Positions 5,520 to 12,408 of a stretch of DNA of 12,408 nucleotides are shown here, piece after piece. The notes under the pieces were generated by a model. That model ran no database searches. It had not been told where the DNA came from and saw nothing but the letters and a program-made list of their open reading frames with translations. Each line of letters begins with the position of its first letter. Position 1 is the stretch's first letter. Position numbers and translations under genes: made by a program. This DNA is from DATCSE01 sp036568605 (lineage in GTDB: Bacteria > Pseudomonadota > Gammaproteobacteria > Burkholderiales > Burkholderiaceae_C), in NCBI GenBank assembly GCA_036568605.1, contig DATCSE010000477.1, positions 1-12,408 of the forward strand, read 5' to 3'.

Positions 5520-7076
5520 TCAAGCCACCTGGCGCGCGCGTCCGTTCCAGAAGGGCTCGCGCAGCACCGTCTTGAGCACCTTGCCCGCGGGCGACAGCGG
5601 CAGCGCTTCGCGGAACTCCACCGTCTTCGGGCACTTGTAGCCCGCCAGATGCGCGCGGCAGTGCTGGCGCAGCGCATCCTCGCCGGCCGCTGCGCCTGCG
5701 CGCAGCACCACCACGGCGTGCACTGCCTCGCCCCAGGCTTCGCTCGGCACGCCGATCACCGCGCACGCGGCCACGCCCGGGTGGCGCGACAACACGGCTT
5801 CCACCTCGGCCGAGTACACGTTCTCGCCGCCGCTGATGATCATGTCCTTCACGCGATCGACCACGTGCACGCAGCCGGCGTCGTCGATGAAGCCGCCGTC
5901 GCCGGTGAACAGCCAGCCGTCGCGCAACGCGGTACGCGTCTCGGCCGGCTTGTTCCAGTAGCCGTGCATCACGTTGGCGCCGCGCAGCGTGATCTCGCCC
6001 ACCACGTTCGGCGGCAGCGCGCGCCCGTCGCCATCGACGATGCGCACTTCGTTGCCGTAACAGGCGCGCCCGGCGGCCAGCTCGCGCGGGCCCAGCGCCA
6101 CACCTTCACGCCAGCGGAAAGGACCGTTGGTGCAGGCGGTGGCGGCGGTCTCGGTCATGCCGTAGGCGCTCTGGAAGCCGACGTGCGGCAGCAGCTTCAT
6201 CGCGCGCTCGAGCAGGCCCGGCGAGATCGGCGAGGCGCCATGGATGATGCGGTCGAGTCGGCCGAGGTCGGTGCGCGCGAAGGCCGGGTGGTCGATCAGC
6301 ATCTGCAGCATGCTCGGCACGAGCACGACGTCGGTCACCTGCTCGGCCTGCATCGTCGCCAGCACGGTCTCGGGCCGGAAGGCGGGCAGCAGCACGCTGG
6401 TCGACGCGGTGACCATCTGCGACACCACGCGGCCCAGGCCGGCGACGTGGAACAGCGGCGCCACCACCAGTGAAACGCCGTCGGCTGGGTTCGGCACCTC
6501 GGCCATGCGCGCCACCGACGAGACCCAGAAGTTCGTGTGCGACAGCATCACCCCCTTGGGCGAGCCGGTGGTGCCGCCGGTGTAGAGGATGGCGGCCAGC
6601 GCGTCGCCGTCGGCGCGCACGTCGTCCACCGGCGCGGCGCCGTCGATCAGCGCCTCCCACGCCTGCAGGCCCGCCGGCGCGGGCTGATCGCCGGCGTGCA
6701 GCACCGCGCCGAGTTCGGGCGCCAGCGCCTTCAGCTCTGTGGCCAGCGGCGCGAACGCGTCGTCGACCACGAGCGCGCGGGTGCCGCAGTCGTTCAGCGC
6801 ATAGGCGATCTCGGGCACGCTCCAGCGCGTGTTCAGCGGGCACGCGACGGCGCCCAGCCACCAGGCGGCGAGCAGGGCCTCGACGTAGCGGTCGCTGTTG
6901 TGGGCCAGGATGGCCACGCGGTCGCCGCGTGCCAGCCCCCGCTGCGCGAAGGCGCCGGCCAGCCGCGCCACGCGATCGGCGAGCGCCGCGAAGCTCGTGC
7001 GGCGCGCGCCGAACACGGTGGCGACGACGTCGCGCCGCTGCTGCAGCGCGCGGTGCAGTCCTTGCGTCAGGTGCAT
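5520..7076 (-). CDS. AMP-forming acyl-CoA synthetase (long/medium-chain fatty-acid CoA ligase family)
   Basis: This 518-residue ANL-superfamily ligase activates a carboxylic acid with ATP to an acyl-AMP and then to acyl-CoA. Motifs in order: the P-loop YTGGTTGSPKGVMLSH (165-180), APLFHVAGLG (206-215), HGASPISPGL (279-288), YGMTETAAT (305-313), DGWLFTGDGGFID (386-398), DRVKDMIISGGENVYSAEVE (407-426) and SPAGKVLK (495-502), where Lys499 is the catalytic lysine of the mobile C-terminal domain. Length and motifs are complete. The ATG at 7076 has GGAG 8 nt upstream (7085-7088) and lies inside the preceding flavoprotein gene, giving a 10-bp overlap; the longer frame reaching 7946 is antisense-like sequence and not part of the protein. 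Its place after a transporter and flavoprotein suggests that it activates the imported acid. The chain type cannot be read from these motifs. Confidence 0.94.
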   Translation of the reverse strand: MHLTQGLHRALQQRRDVVATVFGARRTSFAALADRVARLAGAFAQRGLARGDRVAILAHNSDRYVEALLAAWWLGAVACPLNTRWSVPEIAYALNDCGTRALVVDDAFAPLATELKALAPELGAVLHAGDQPAPAGLQAWEALIDGAAPVDDVRADGDALAAILYTGGTTGSPKGVMLSHTNFWVSSVARMAEVPNPADGVSLVVAPLFHVAGLGRVVSQMVTASTSVLLPAFRPETVLATMQAEQVTDVVLVPSMLQMLIDHPAFARTDLGRLDRIIHGASPISPGLLERAMKLLPHVGFQSAYGMTETAATACTNGPFRWREGVALGPRELAAGRACYGNEVRIVDGDGRALPPNVVGEITLRGANVMHGYWNKPAETRTALRDGWLFTGDGGFIDDAGCVHVVDRVKDMIISGGENVYSAEVEAVLSRHPGVAACAVIGVPSEAWGEAVHAVVVLRAGAAAGEDALRQHCRAHLAGYKCPKTVEFREALPLSPAGKVLKTVLREPFWNGRARQVA

Positions 7077-8035
7077 GCCAGGCTCTCCAGGTTGAGCAGC
7101 CGCTCGCGCGCGGCGCAGTATTCGCGCGCCAGCCGCGCCACCAGCTCGCCCGCGGGCAGCACCGCGTCGACCGCGGCGATGCCCTGGCCGCAGCCCCAGA
7201 TGTCCTTCCAGGGCTTCTTGCGGTCGCTGCCGAAATTCATCTGGCTCGCGTCGCTGGCCGGCAGCGCGTCGGGGTCCAGGCCGGCGGCGACGATGCTGCC
7301 GCGCAGGTAGTTGCCGTGCACGCCGGTGAAGAGGTTCGAGTAGACGATGTCGCGGCTCGAGCTGTCGACGATCATGCGCTTGTAGGCTTCGTCGGCGCGC
7401 GCCTCTTCGGTGGCGATGAAGGCCGAGCCGATGTAGCCGAAGTCCGCTCCCGCGGCCAGCGCGGCGAGCAGCGCATCGCCGCTGGCGATCGCGCCGCTCA
7501 GCGCCAGCGGGCCGCGGAACCAGCGCCGGATCTCGTGCACCAGCGCGAACGGGCTCGTCGTGCCGGCGTGGCCGCCGGCGCCTGCGGCCACCGCCACCAG
7601 GCCATCGGCGCCCTTCTCCACCGCCTTGCGCGCGAAGCGGTCGTCGATCACGTCGTGCAGCGCCACCCCGCCCCAGGCGTGCACGGCGGCGTTGATCTCC
7701 GGCCGCGCGCCGAGCGAGGTGATGATGATCGGCACCTTGTACTTCTCGCACAGCGCCATGTCGCGGTCGAGCCGGTCGTTGCTGCGGTGGACGATCTGGT
7801 TGATGGCGAAGGGGGCCGCCGGTGCATCGGGGTGGCGGCGGTCGTGCGCGGCCAGCGTCTCGGTGATCTCGGCCAGCCAGTCGTCGAGCAGCTCGGCCGG
7901 GCGTGCGTTGAGCGCCGGCATGGAGCCGACGATGCCCGCCGTGCACTGGGCGATCACGAGGCGCGGCGTGCTGATGATGAACAGCGGCGCGGCGATGACC
8001 GGCAGCCGCAGGCGGGTGAACGATGGATGCATCAT
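7067..8035 (-). CDS. NMO/FabK-like FMN-dependent TIM-barrel oxidoreductase (annotated as nitronate monooxygenase type)
   Basis: This 322-residue protein belongs to the nitronate monooxygenase / 2-nitropropane dioxygenase-like family. It starts LRLPVIAAPLFIISTPRLVI (9-28), where the family has its P-x-x-x-A-P-M/L motif, and has GADGLVAVAAGAGGHAGTTS (142-161), whose GGHAG (His156) is the active-site loop shared with FabK enoyl reductases. LALSGAIASGDALLAALAAG (178-197) and GADFGYIGSAFIAT (196-209) form the phosphate-binding part for FMN. Known members oxidise alkyl nitronates, reduce quinones with NADH or reduce enoyl thioesters. Two Mets (8035, 8032) are possible starts, 5 nt after the LivK-like stop, with no strong Shine-Dalgarno. 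Its stop overlaps the acyl-CoA synthetase start. Lodged in an acyl-CoA operon, a reductase or dehydrogenase role seems at least as likely as nitronate detoxification; this is inference. Confidence 0.88.
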   Translation of the reverse strand: MMHPSFTRLRLPVIAAPLFIISTPRLVIAQCTAGIVGSMPALNARPAELLDDWLAEITETLAAHDRRHPDAPAAPFAINQIVHRSNDRLDRDMALCEKYKVPIIITSLGARPEINAAVHAWGGVALHDVIDDRFARKAVEKGADGLVAVAAGAGGHAGTTSPFALVHEIRRWFRGPLALSGAIASGDALLAALAAGADFGYIGSAFIATEEARADEAYKRMIVDSSSRDIVYSNLFTGVHGNYLRGSIVAAGLDPDALPASDASQMNFGSDRKKPWKDIWGCGQGIAAVDAVLPAGELVARLAREYCAARERLLNLESLACT

Positions 8036-8040
8036 GGCGT

Positions 8041-9240
8041 TCAATCGATGGCGGCGAAGGAGCCGAGCTTGTTCCAGCGCGTGCCGTCGAACTGCACCGG
8101 CTGCAACGACTTGATGAGCCGGTAGTCGCCCGGGGCGCTGCTGACGATGACGCCCGGCAGGAACATCGGCATCTGCGTCGCCTTGATAGCCGTCGCCTGC
8201 TTCAGCACGTTGGCGCGCGTGAGGTCGTCGCCGCAGGCGCGCAGGATGTCGACCAGCAGCTTCGCGCTCATCGTGGCGTACACGTGCGAGCCGAGCGCGA
8301 GGTCGGCGTCGGGGCGGTAGCGCTTCATGAAGGCCAGCCACTCCAGGTAGGCCGGGTCGTTCTGCCATTGCGGGTCGGTCGGGTCCTTCTGGTAGGCGGT
8401 GGAGATCACGCCGGCGGCCTTCTCCAGCCCCGCCGGCTTGAACACGGCGCCGATCAGCGCCGCGCCCTGCGCCATGTAGTGCACCGGCTTCCAGCCGCTG
8501 TCGTGCACCTTGCGCAGGGTCTGGATCGCCGCCTTGGCGGTGCTGAAGCTCATCAGCACGTCGGCGCCCGAGGCGCGCAGCTGCACGATCTGCGAATCGA
8601 CGGTGGGGTCGGTCAGCTCGTACGAGGCTTCGGCGACGAGCATCTGCTTCGCCTTCGCGCCCAGGCCTTCCTTGAAGCCGCTGAGGTAGTCGCGGCCGTA
8701 GTCGTCGTTCTGGTAGAGGATGGCGACCTTCGCGTTCGGTCGCGTCTCCAGCAGGTGGCGCGCGTAGATCTTCGCTTCGGAGGGGGCGTGCGGATAGAAG
8801 CTGACCGTCCAGGGGTGGTTCTTCGGATCGTTCCACTTCGACGCGCCGGTCAACAGCAGCAGGTGCGGGATCTTCTTCGCGTTGACGTAGCGGTGGATCG
8901 CCGTGTTGGGCGCGGTGCCGAACAAGCCGTACAGGAACAGCACCTCGTCGCGCTCGACGAGCTGGCGCACACCCTCCACCGTCTTGGGCGGCGAATAGGC
9001 GTCGTCCAGGCTGATGAACCTGATCTTGCGGCCGTTGATGCCACCCTGCTCGTTGATCATCTGGAAGTACGCGGCCTCGGTCTTGCCCACCTGCCCGTAG
9101 ATCGAGCCCGGGCCGCTGTACGGCATGGTCTGGCCGATGCGGATCTCGGTGTCCGAGGCGCCGGGGTCGTACTTCTTCTGCGCCGCAGCCGGGACAGCGA
9201 CGGCCAGCGCGGCAGCAAGACCGAGAACGACACGTCTCAT
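8041..9240 (-). CDS. LivK-like periplasmic binding protein of a branched-chain-type ABC transporter
   Basis: This 399-residue exported protein is a type I periplasmic binding protein (Peripla_BP_6/LivK family). A short signal peptide (MRRVVLGLAAALAVAVPAAA) probably ends before Gln21. The mature protein has TEIRIGQTMPYSGPGSIYG (31-49), INEQGGINGRKI (62-73), LYGLFGTAPNTAIHRYVN (103-120), AILYQNDDYGRDY (about 175-187) and an HVYATMSAKLLVDILRACG helix near the C-terminus. The family carries branched-chain amino acids, amides, short acids and aromatic acids; this subgroup sits beside acyl-CoA genes, so a carboxylic acid ligand is plausible. The ATG at 9240 overlaps the LivM stop (ATGA) and is served by a strong AAGGAG (9247-9252), 6 nt upstream. 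That is the best ribosome site in the operon and suits a binding protein needed in excess over its permease. Confidence 0.95.
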   Translation of the reverse strand: MRRVVLGLAAALAVAVPAAAQKKYDPGASDTEIRIGQTMPYSGPGSIYGQVGKTEAAYFQMINEQGGINGRKIRFISLDDAYSPPKTVEGVRQLVERDEVLFLYGLFGTAPNTAIHRYVNAKKIPHLLLLTGASKWNDPKNHPWTVSFYPHAPSEAKIYARHLLETRPNAKVAILYQNDDYGRDYLSGFKEGLGAKAKQMLVAEASYELTDPTVDSQIVQLRASGADVLMSFSTAKAAIQTLRKVHDSGWKPVHYMAQGAALIGAVFKPAGLEKAAGVISTAYQKDPTDPQWQNDPAYLEWLAFMKRYRPDADLALGSHVYATMSAKLLVDILRACGDDLTRANVLKQATAIKATQMPMFLPGVIVSSAPGDYRLIKSLQPVQFDGTRWNKLGSFAAID

Positions 9241-10187
9241 GAGGTACTCCTTGAAAAAGCACGCCGCTGCAGGCGTGCGACGGCGCCGGCGACGCCGGTG
9301 GGCCAGGCCAGCATCAGCACGAGCAGGATGGCGCCGTACACCGCCCAGGGGGCGGCCTTGGACACCTGCGCGGCCACTTGCGGCACGAACTGGATGAACA
9401 CGGCGCCGTACAGGGCGCCGGACAGCGACGACAGCCCGCCGACCACGGCGCCGACCAGCAGCGTGATCGACAGGAAGACGCTGAAGCCGTCGGGCGCGAC
9501 GAACTGCACGACGATCGCCGACAGCGCGCCGGCCACTGCGGTGTAGGCCGCGGAGAGGCCGAAGGTCACGGTCTTGACGCGGGCGTTGTCGACACCCATG
9601 GCCTCGGCGGCGATCGGGTGGTCGCGCACCGCCACCAGCGAGAGGCCGACGCCGCCGTGCAGCAGGTTGCGGGCGACGGCGAACAGCAGCAACGCGACCG
9701 CGAGGCTGAAGAAGTACAGCCACTGGTCGTCGTTCAGCGGCAGGCCGAAGGGGGCCGAAGGCTTCATCAGCACCAGCCCCTGCGAGCCGCCGGTCCACGC
9801 TTCCAGGCCCTTGTACTTCAGGAGCTGCGGTGTCGCGACGCCCAGCGCGAACGTGGCCAGCGCGAGGTACACGCCGTCGAGCTTGAGCGCCGGCAGTCCG
9901 AACAGCACGCCGATCACGCCGCCGGCCAGGGCCGCCGCCGGCAAGGTGGCCCAGTAAGGCCACCCCGCATGCTCCATCAGCATCGCGGCGGCATAGGCGC
10001 CGAGCGCGTAGAACGCGCCGTGGCCGAGCGAGATCTGGCCGTTGTAGCCCGTGAGCAGGTTCAGGCCGAGCAGCGCAAGCGCGCTGGCGATGATCAGCGT
10101 GGCCTGGAACACCAGATAGTTCGGCAGCACGAAAGGCAGCGCGCACGCCGCGGCCAGCGCGGCGATCGGAAGGGCGGCTCGCGTCAT
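9237..10187 (-). CDS. livM: LivM-type ABC transporter permease
   Basis: This 316-residue inner-membrane permease has about eight to ten hydrophobic segments and the LivM hallmark LGLNLLTGYNGQISLGHGAF (40-59), followed by ALGAYAAAM (61-69) and the coupling region VAVRDHPIAAEAMGVD in the second half. With LivH it forms the translocation channel for the substrate handed over by the LivK-like protein. Two starts are possible: a GTG at 10193, overlapping the livH stop as GTGA (318 residues), and the ATG at 10187. I prefer the ATG because a GAGGG (10195-10199) sits 7 nt upstream. The stop overlaps the LivK-like start. The symbol is by family; leucine or isoleucine transport is not implied. Confidence 0.94.
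   Translation of the reverse strand: MTRAALPIAALAAACALPFVLPNYLVFQATLIIASALALLGLNLLTGYNGQISLGHGAFYALGAYAAAMLMEHAGWPYWATLPAAALAGGVIGVLFGLPALKLDGVYLALATFALGVATPQLLKYKGLEAWTGGSQGLVLMKPSAPFGLPLNDDQWLYFFSLAVALLLFAVARNLLHGGVGLSLVAVRDHPIAAEAMGVDNARVKTVTFGLSAAYTAVAGALSAIVVQFVAPDGFSVFLSITLLVGAVVGGLSSLSGALYGAVFIQFVPQVAAQVSKAAPWAVYGAILLVLMLAWPTGVAGAVARLQRRAFSRSTS
9247..9252 (-). promoter_or_regulatory. Strong Shine-Dalgarno for the LivK-like gene, inside livM
   Basis: On the minus strand this reads AAGGAG, 6 nt before the ATG at 9240. It lies within the last codons of livM and probably raises translation of the binding protein above that of the permease genes. Confidence 0.8.
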
Positions 10188-10189
10188 CG

Positions 10190-11055
10190 TCACACCCTCA
10201 CGACCACGGCCTTGCCGAACAGCCCGGCCGGCCGCGCGACGAGCACGACGACGATGAGCACCAGCGCCACCGTGAGCTTGAGCTCCGAGCCGACGACGTA
10301 GGTGCCCAGCAGGTTCTCGAGCACGCCCACGATGAAGCCGCCGGCCACCGCCCCGGGCGCGCTGCCGACGCCGCCGAGCACCGCGGCGGCGAACGCGTAC
10401 ACCAGCACGCCGGACATCATGTGCACGTCGAGGAAGACGACGGGCGCGACCATCATGCCGGCCACCGCGCCGACGGCGCCGGCCAGGCCCCAGCCGAGGG
10501 CGAGCATGCGGTTCACGCGCACGCCGACGAGCCGGCTGGACGTCGGGTTCTCGGCCGTGGCGCGCATCTGCAGGCCCAGCGGCGACCAGCGGAAGAACGC
10601 GTAGATCAGCGCCAGCATCAGCAGCGTGATGCCGATGGCGCCGAGCTGGTGCGCCGACAGCAGACCGCCGGCGACCCCGGCATCGCCGAAAGGCGTGGGG
10701 AACGGCCGGATCGCGTAGCCGAAGAGCCAGCCCGCCAGGCTGTGCAGGGTGACCAGCAGCGCCACGAAGACGACGACGATCGCCAGCACCGGCGCGTCGC
10801 GCAGGCGCCGGATCAGCGTCGCCTCGATCAGCGCGCCCATCACGAAGGCCACGGCCACGGTGGCGAGGAACGCGGCCCAGTACGGCCAGCCGGCCTCGAC
10901 GAGCAGCGCGGCGACGAAGGTCGAGAACATCGCCATCTCGCCCTGCGCGAAGTTCACGTGGTGCGTGCTGCGGTAGATCATCACCAGCGACAGCGCCAGG
11001 CTGGCGTAGATGCCGCCCGTGGCCAGCCCCGCCAGCAGCTGCGACAGCAGCCCGT

Positions 11056-11059
<4 letters not shown>
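10190..11059 (-). CDS. livH: LivH-type ABC transporter permease
   Basis: This 289-residue hydrophobic permease begins MNGLLSQLLAGLATGGIYAS and carries the LivH signature IYRSTHHVNFAQGEMAMFST (28-47), typical of branched-chain-type systems. The coupling-loop region MRATAENPTSSRLVGVRVNR (residues about 163-182) faces the ATPases, and AVLGGVGSAPGAVAGGFIVG lies near the C-terminus. It partners LivM. The ATG at 11059 overlaps the livF stop (ATGA); no separate strong Shine-Dalgarno is seen, so it is probably coupled. Longer in-frame extension upstream runs antisense-like through livF and is rejected. Symbol by family only. Confidence 0.95.
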
Positions 11060-11774
<715 letters not shown>

Positions 11775-11778
<4 letters not shown>

Positions 11779-12408
11779 GCCGCCGCCCCCAGGTAGGCCT
11801 TCACGAGCTCGGGATCGCGTCGCACTTCGGCGGGCGCGCCTTCGGCGATCTTGCGGCCGAAGTTCAGCGCGACGATCTTCTCCGACAGCGCCATCACCAG
11901 ACCCATGTGGTGCTCGACCAGCAGCACGGTGAGCGCGTAGCGTGCCCGCAGCTCGCGGATCAGCGCGCCGAGGCGCCCGACCTCCTCGTGGTTGAGCCCG
12001 CACGCCGGCTCGTCGAGCAGCAGCAGGCGCGGCTCGGCGGCGAGCGCGCGCGCCAGCTCCACGCGCTTCTGGGTGCCGAAGGGCAGCTCGGCCACCGGCA
12101 CCTGCGCGACATCCGCGATGCCCAGCAGCTCGAGCAGCTCGTCCGCGCGCCGCGCTTGCGCGGCCTCTTCGCGCACCGCCGTGGTCAGGCGCAGCGCGTG
12201 GGCGACGAAGCCGGCGTGGCGGCGGCTGTGCGTGCCCACCAGCACGTTCTGCCGCACCGTGAGGGATCGGAAGAGCGCCAGGTTCTGGAACGTGCGGCCG
12301 ATGCCGAGCGCCGCCATGCGGTGGCGCGGCAGCGCGTGCAGCGGCTGGCCGGCGAAGCGGATCTCGCCGGCGCTGCAGGCCACCAGGCGCGACAGGCAGT
12401 TGAACAGC
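11775..12408 (-). CDS. livG: LivG-type ABC transporter ATPase (5' end truncated by window edge)
   Basis: About 211 codons are visible, ending AYLGAAA at 11775; the gene continues beyond the right edge. The first visible residues, LFNCLSRLVACSAGEI, are what normally follows Walker A in LivG, so roughly 45-50 N-terminal residues including the P-loop lie outside. Present are the Q-loop GIGRTFQNLALFRSLTVRQN, a signature of LivG type (ELPFGTQKRVELARAL, with F-G-T-Q in place of S-G-G-Q), Walker B LLLLDEPACGL and the switch His in LLVEHHMGLVMAL. An internal GTG at 12383 is not a real start, because the coding pattern continues through it. With LivF it powers the transporter. It is the most upstream gene of the right operon seen here; the promoter must lie outside the window. 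Confidence 0.94.

Noticed and set aside
5520..7946. Fusion-like 808-codon frame covering the synthetase and most of the flavoprotein region
   Set aside because: Residues before the Met at 7076 are an out-of-frame reading of the flavoprotein gene. The Shine-Dalgarno and homology both start at 7076.
6470..9546. Long plus-strand frames (6470-8125 and 8023-9546) opposite the synthetase, flavoprotein and binding-protein genes
   Set aside because: Their compositions are biased and low in recognisable motifs, while the minus-strand frames carry full family signatures.
8041..10146. 701-codon frame suggesting a permease-binding-protein fusion
   Set aside because: The part before 9240 is livM read in another frame. 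The signal peptide and AAGGAG fix the start at 9240.
12381..12383. GTG start that would make the rightmost ATPase a 202-residue complete protein
   Set aside because: The upstream codons FNCLSRL continue the LivG sequence that follows Walker A, so the gene is cut by the window edge.

Overview
The window looks like an accessory catabolic region of a GC-rich betaproteobacterium, most likely in the order Burkholderiales. Three things point there: the strong G/C bias at third codon positions, a Bug/TctC-type periplasmic receptor (a family greatly expanded in Burkholderiales), and tightly packed acyl-CoA genes beside a branched-chain-type ABC transporter. Genus-level assignment is not possible from this sequence alone. 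Eleven complete or nearly complete genes and two edge-truncated ones fill the window. There are no rRNA, tRNA, CRISPR or mobile-element genes.

Left module (1-3450, minus strand, read right to left): a two-hotdog MaoC/HTD2-like dehydratase (2614-3450), an acyl-CoA dehydrogenase (1469-2617), a class III CaiB/BaiF CoA-transferase (297-1466), and the first 100 codons of an MmgE/PrpD-family protein (1-300), which runs off the left edge. The stop and start codons overlap or nearly touch at every junction, so this is one operon. Divergent from it across a 175-bp gap is a single Bug receptor gene (3626-4609, plus strand). The gap holds a weak candidate promoter and a 7-bp inverted repeat. No TctA/TctB membrane partners are present.

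Right module (4616-12408, minus strand, read right to left): livG (truncated by the right edge), livF, livH, livM, a LivK-like binding protein, an NMO/FabK-like TIM-barrel flavoprotein, an AMP-forming acyl-CoA synthetase, and a 2,4-dienoyl-CoA-reductase-like SDR. Six of the seven junctions overlap or are a few bases apart. The exception is the gap before the SDR gene (5423-5519), which contains a compact structured element with a perfect 10-bp inverted repeat ending 4 nt before the SDR Shine-Dalgarno. The SDR gene ends 6 bp from the convergent Bug gene.

Working model (inference): the right module imports a carboxylic acid through the Liv-type ABC transporter, activates it to a CoA thioester, and processes double bonds with the SDR and perhaps the flavoprotein. 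The left module moves CoA between acids, dehydrogenates an acyl-CoA and hydrates the enoyl product, with the Bug receptor as a second substrate sensor or scavenger. The substrate cannot be named from sequence. The main points for a second look are the non-canonical active sites (ACAD, SDR, HTD2-like dehydratase) and the intergenic element. No clearly unprecedented system is visible.
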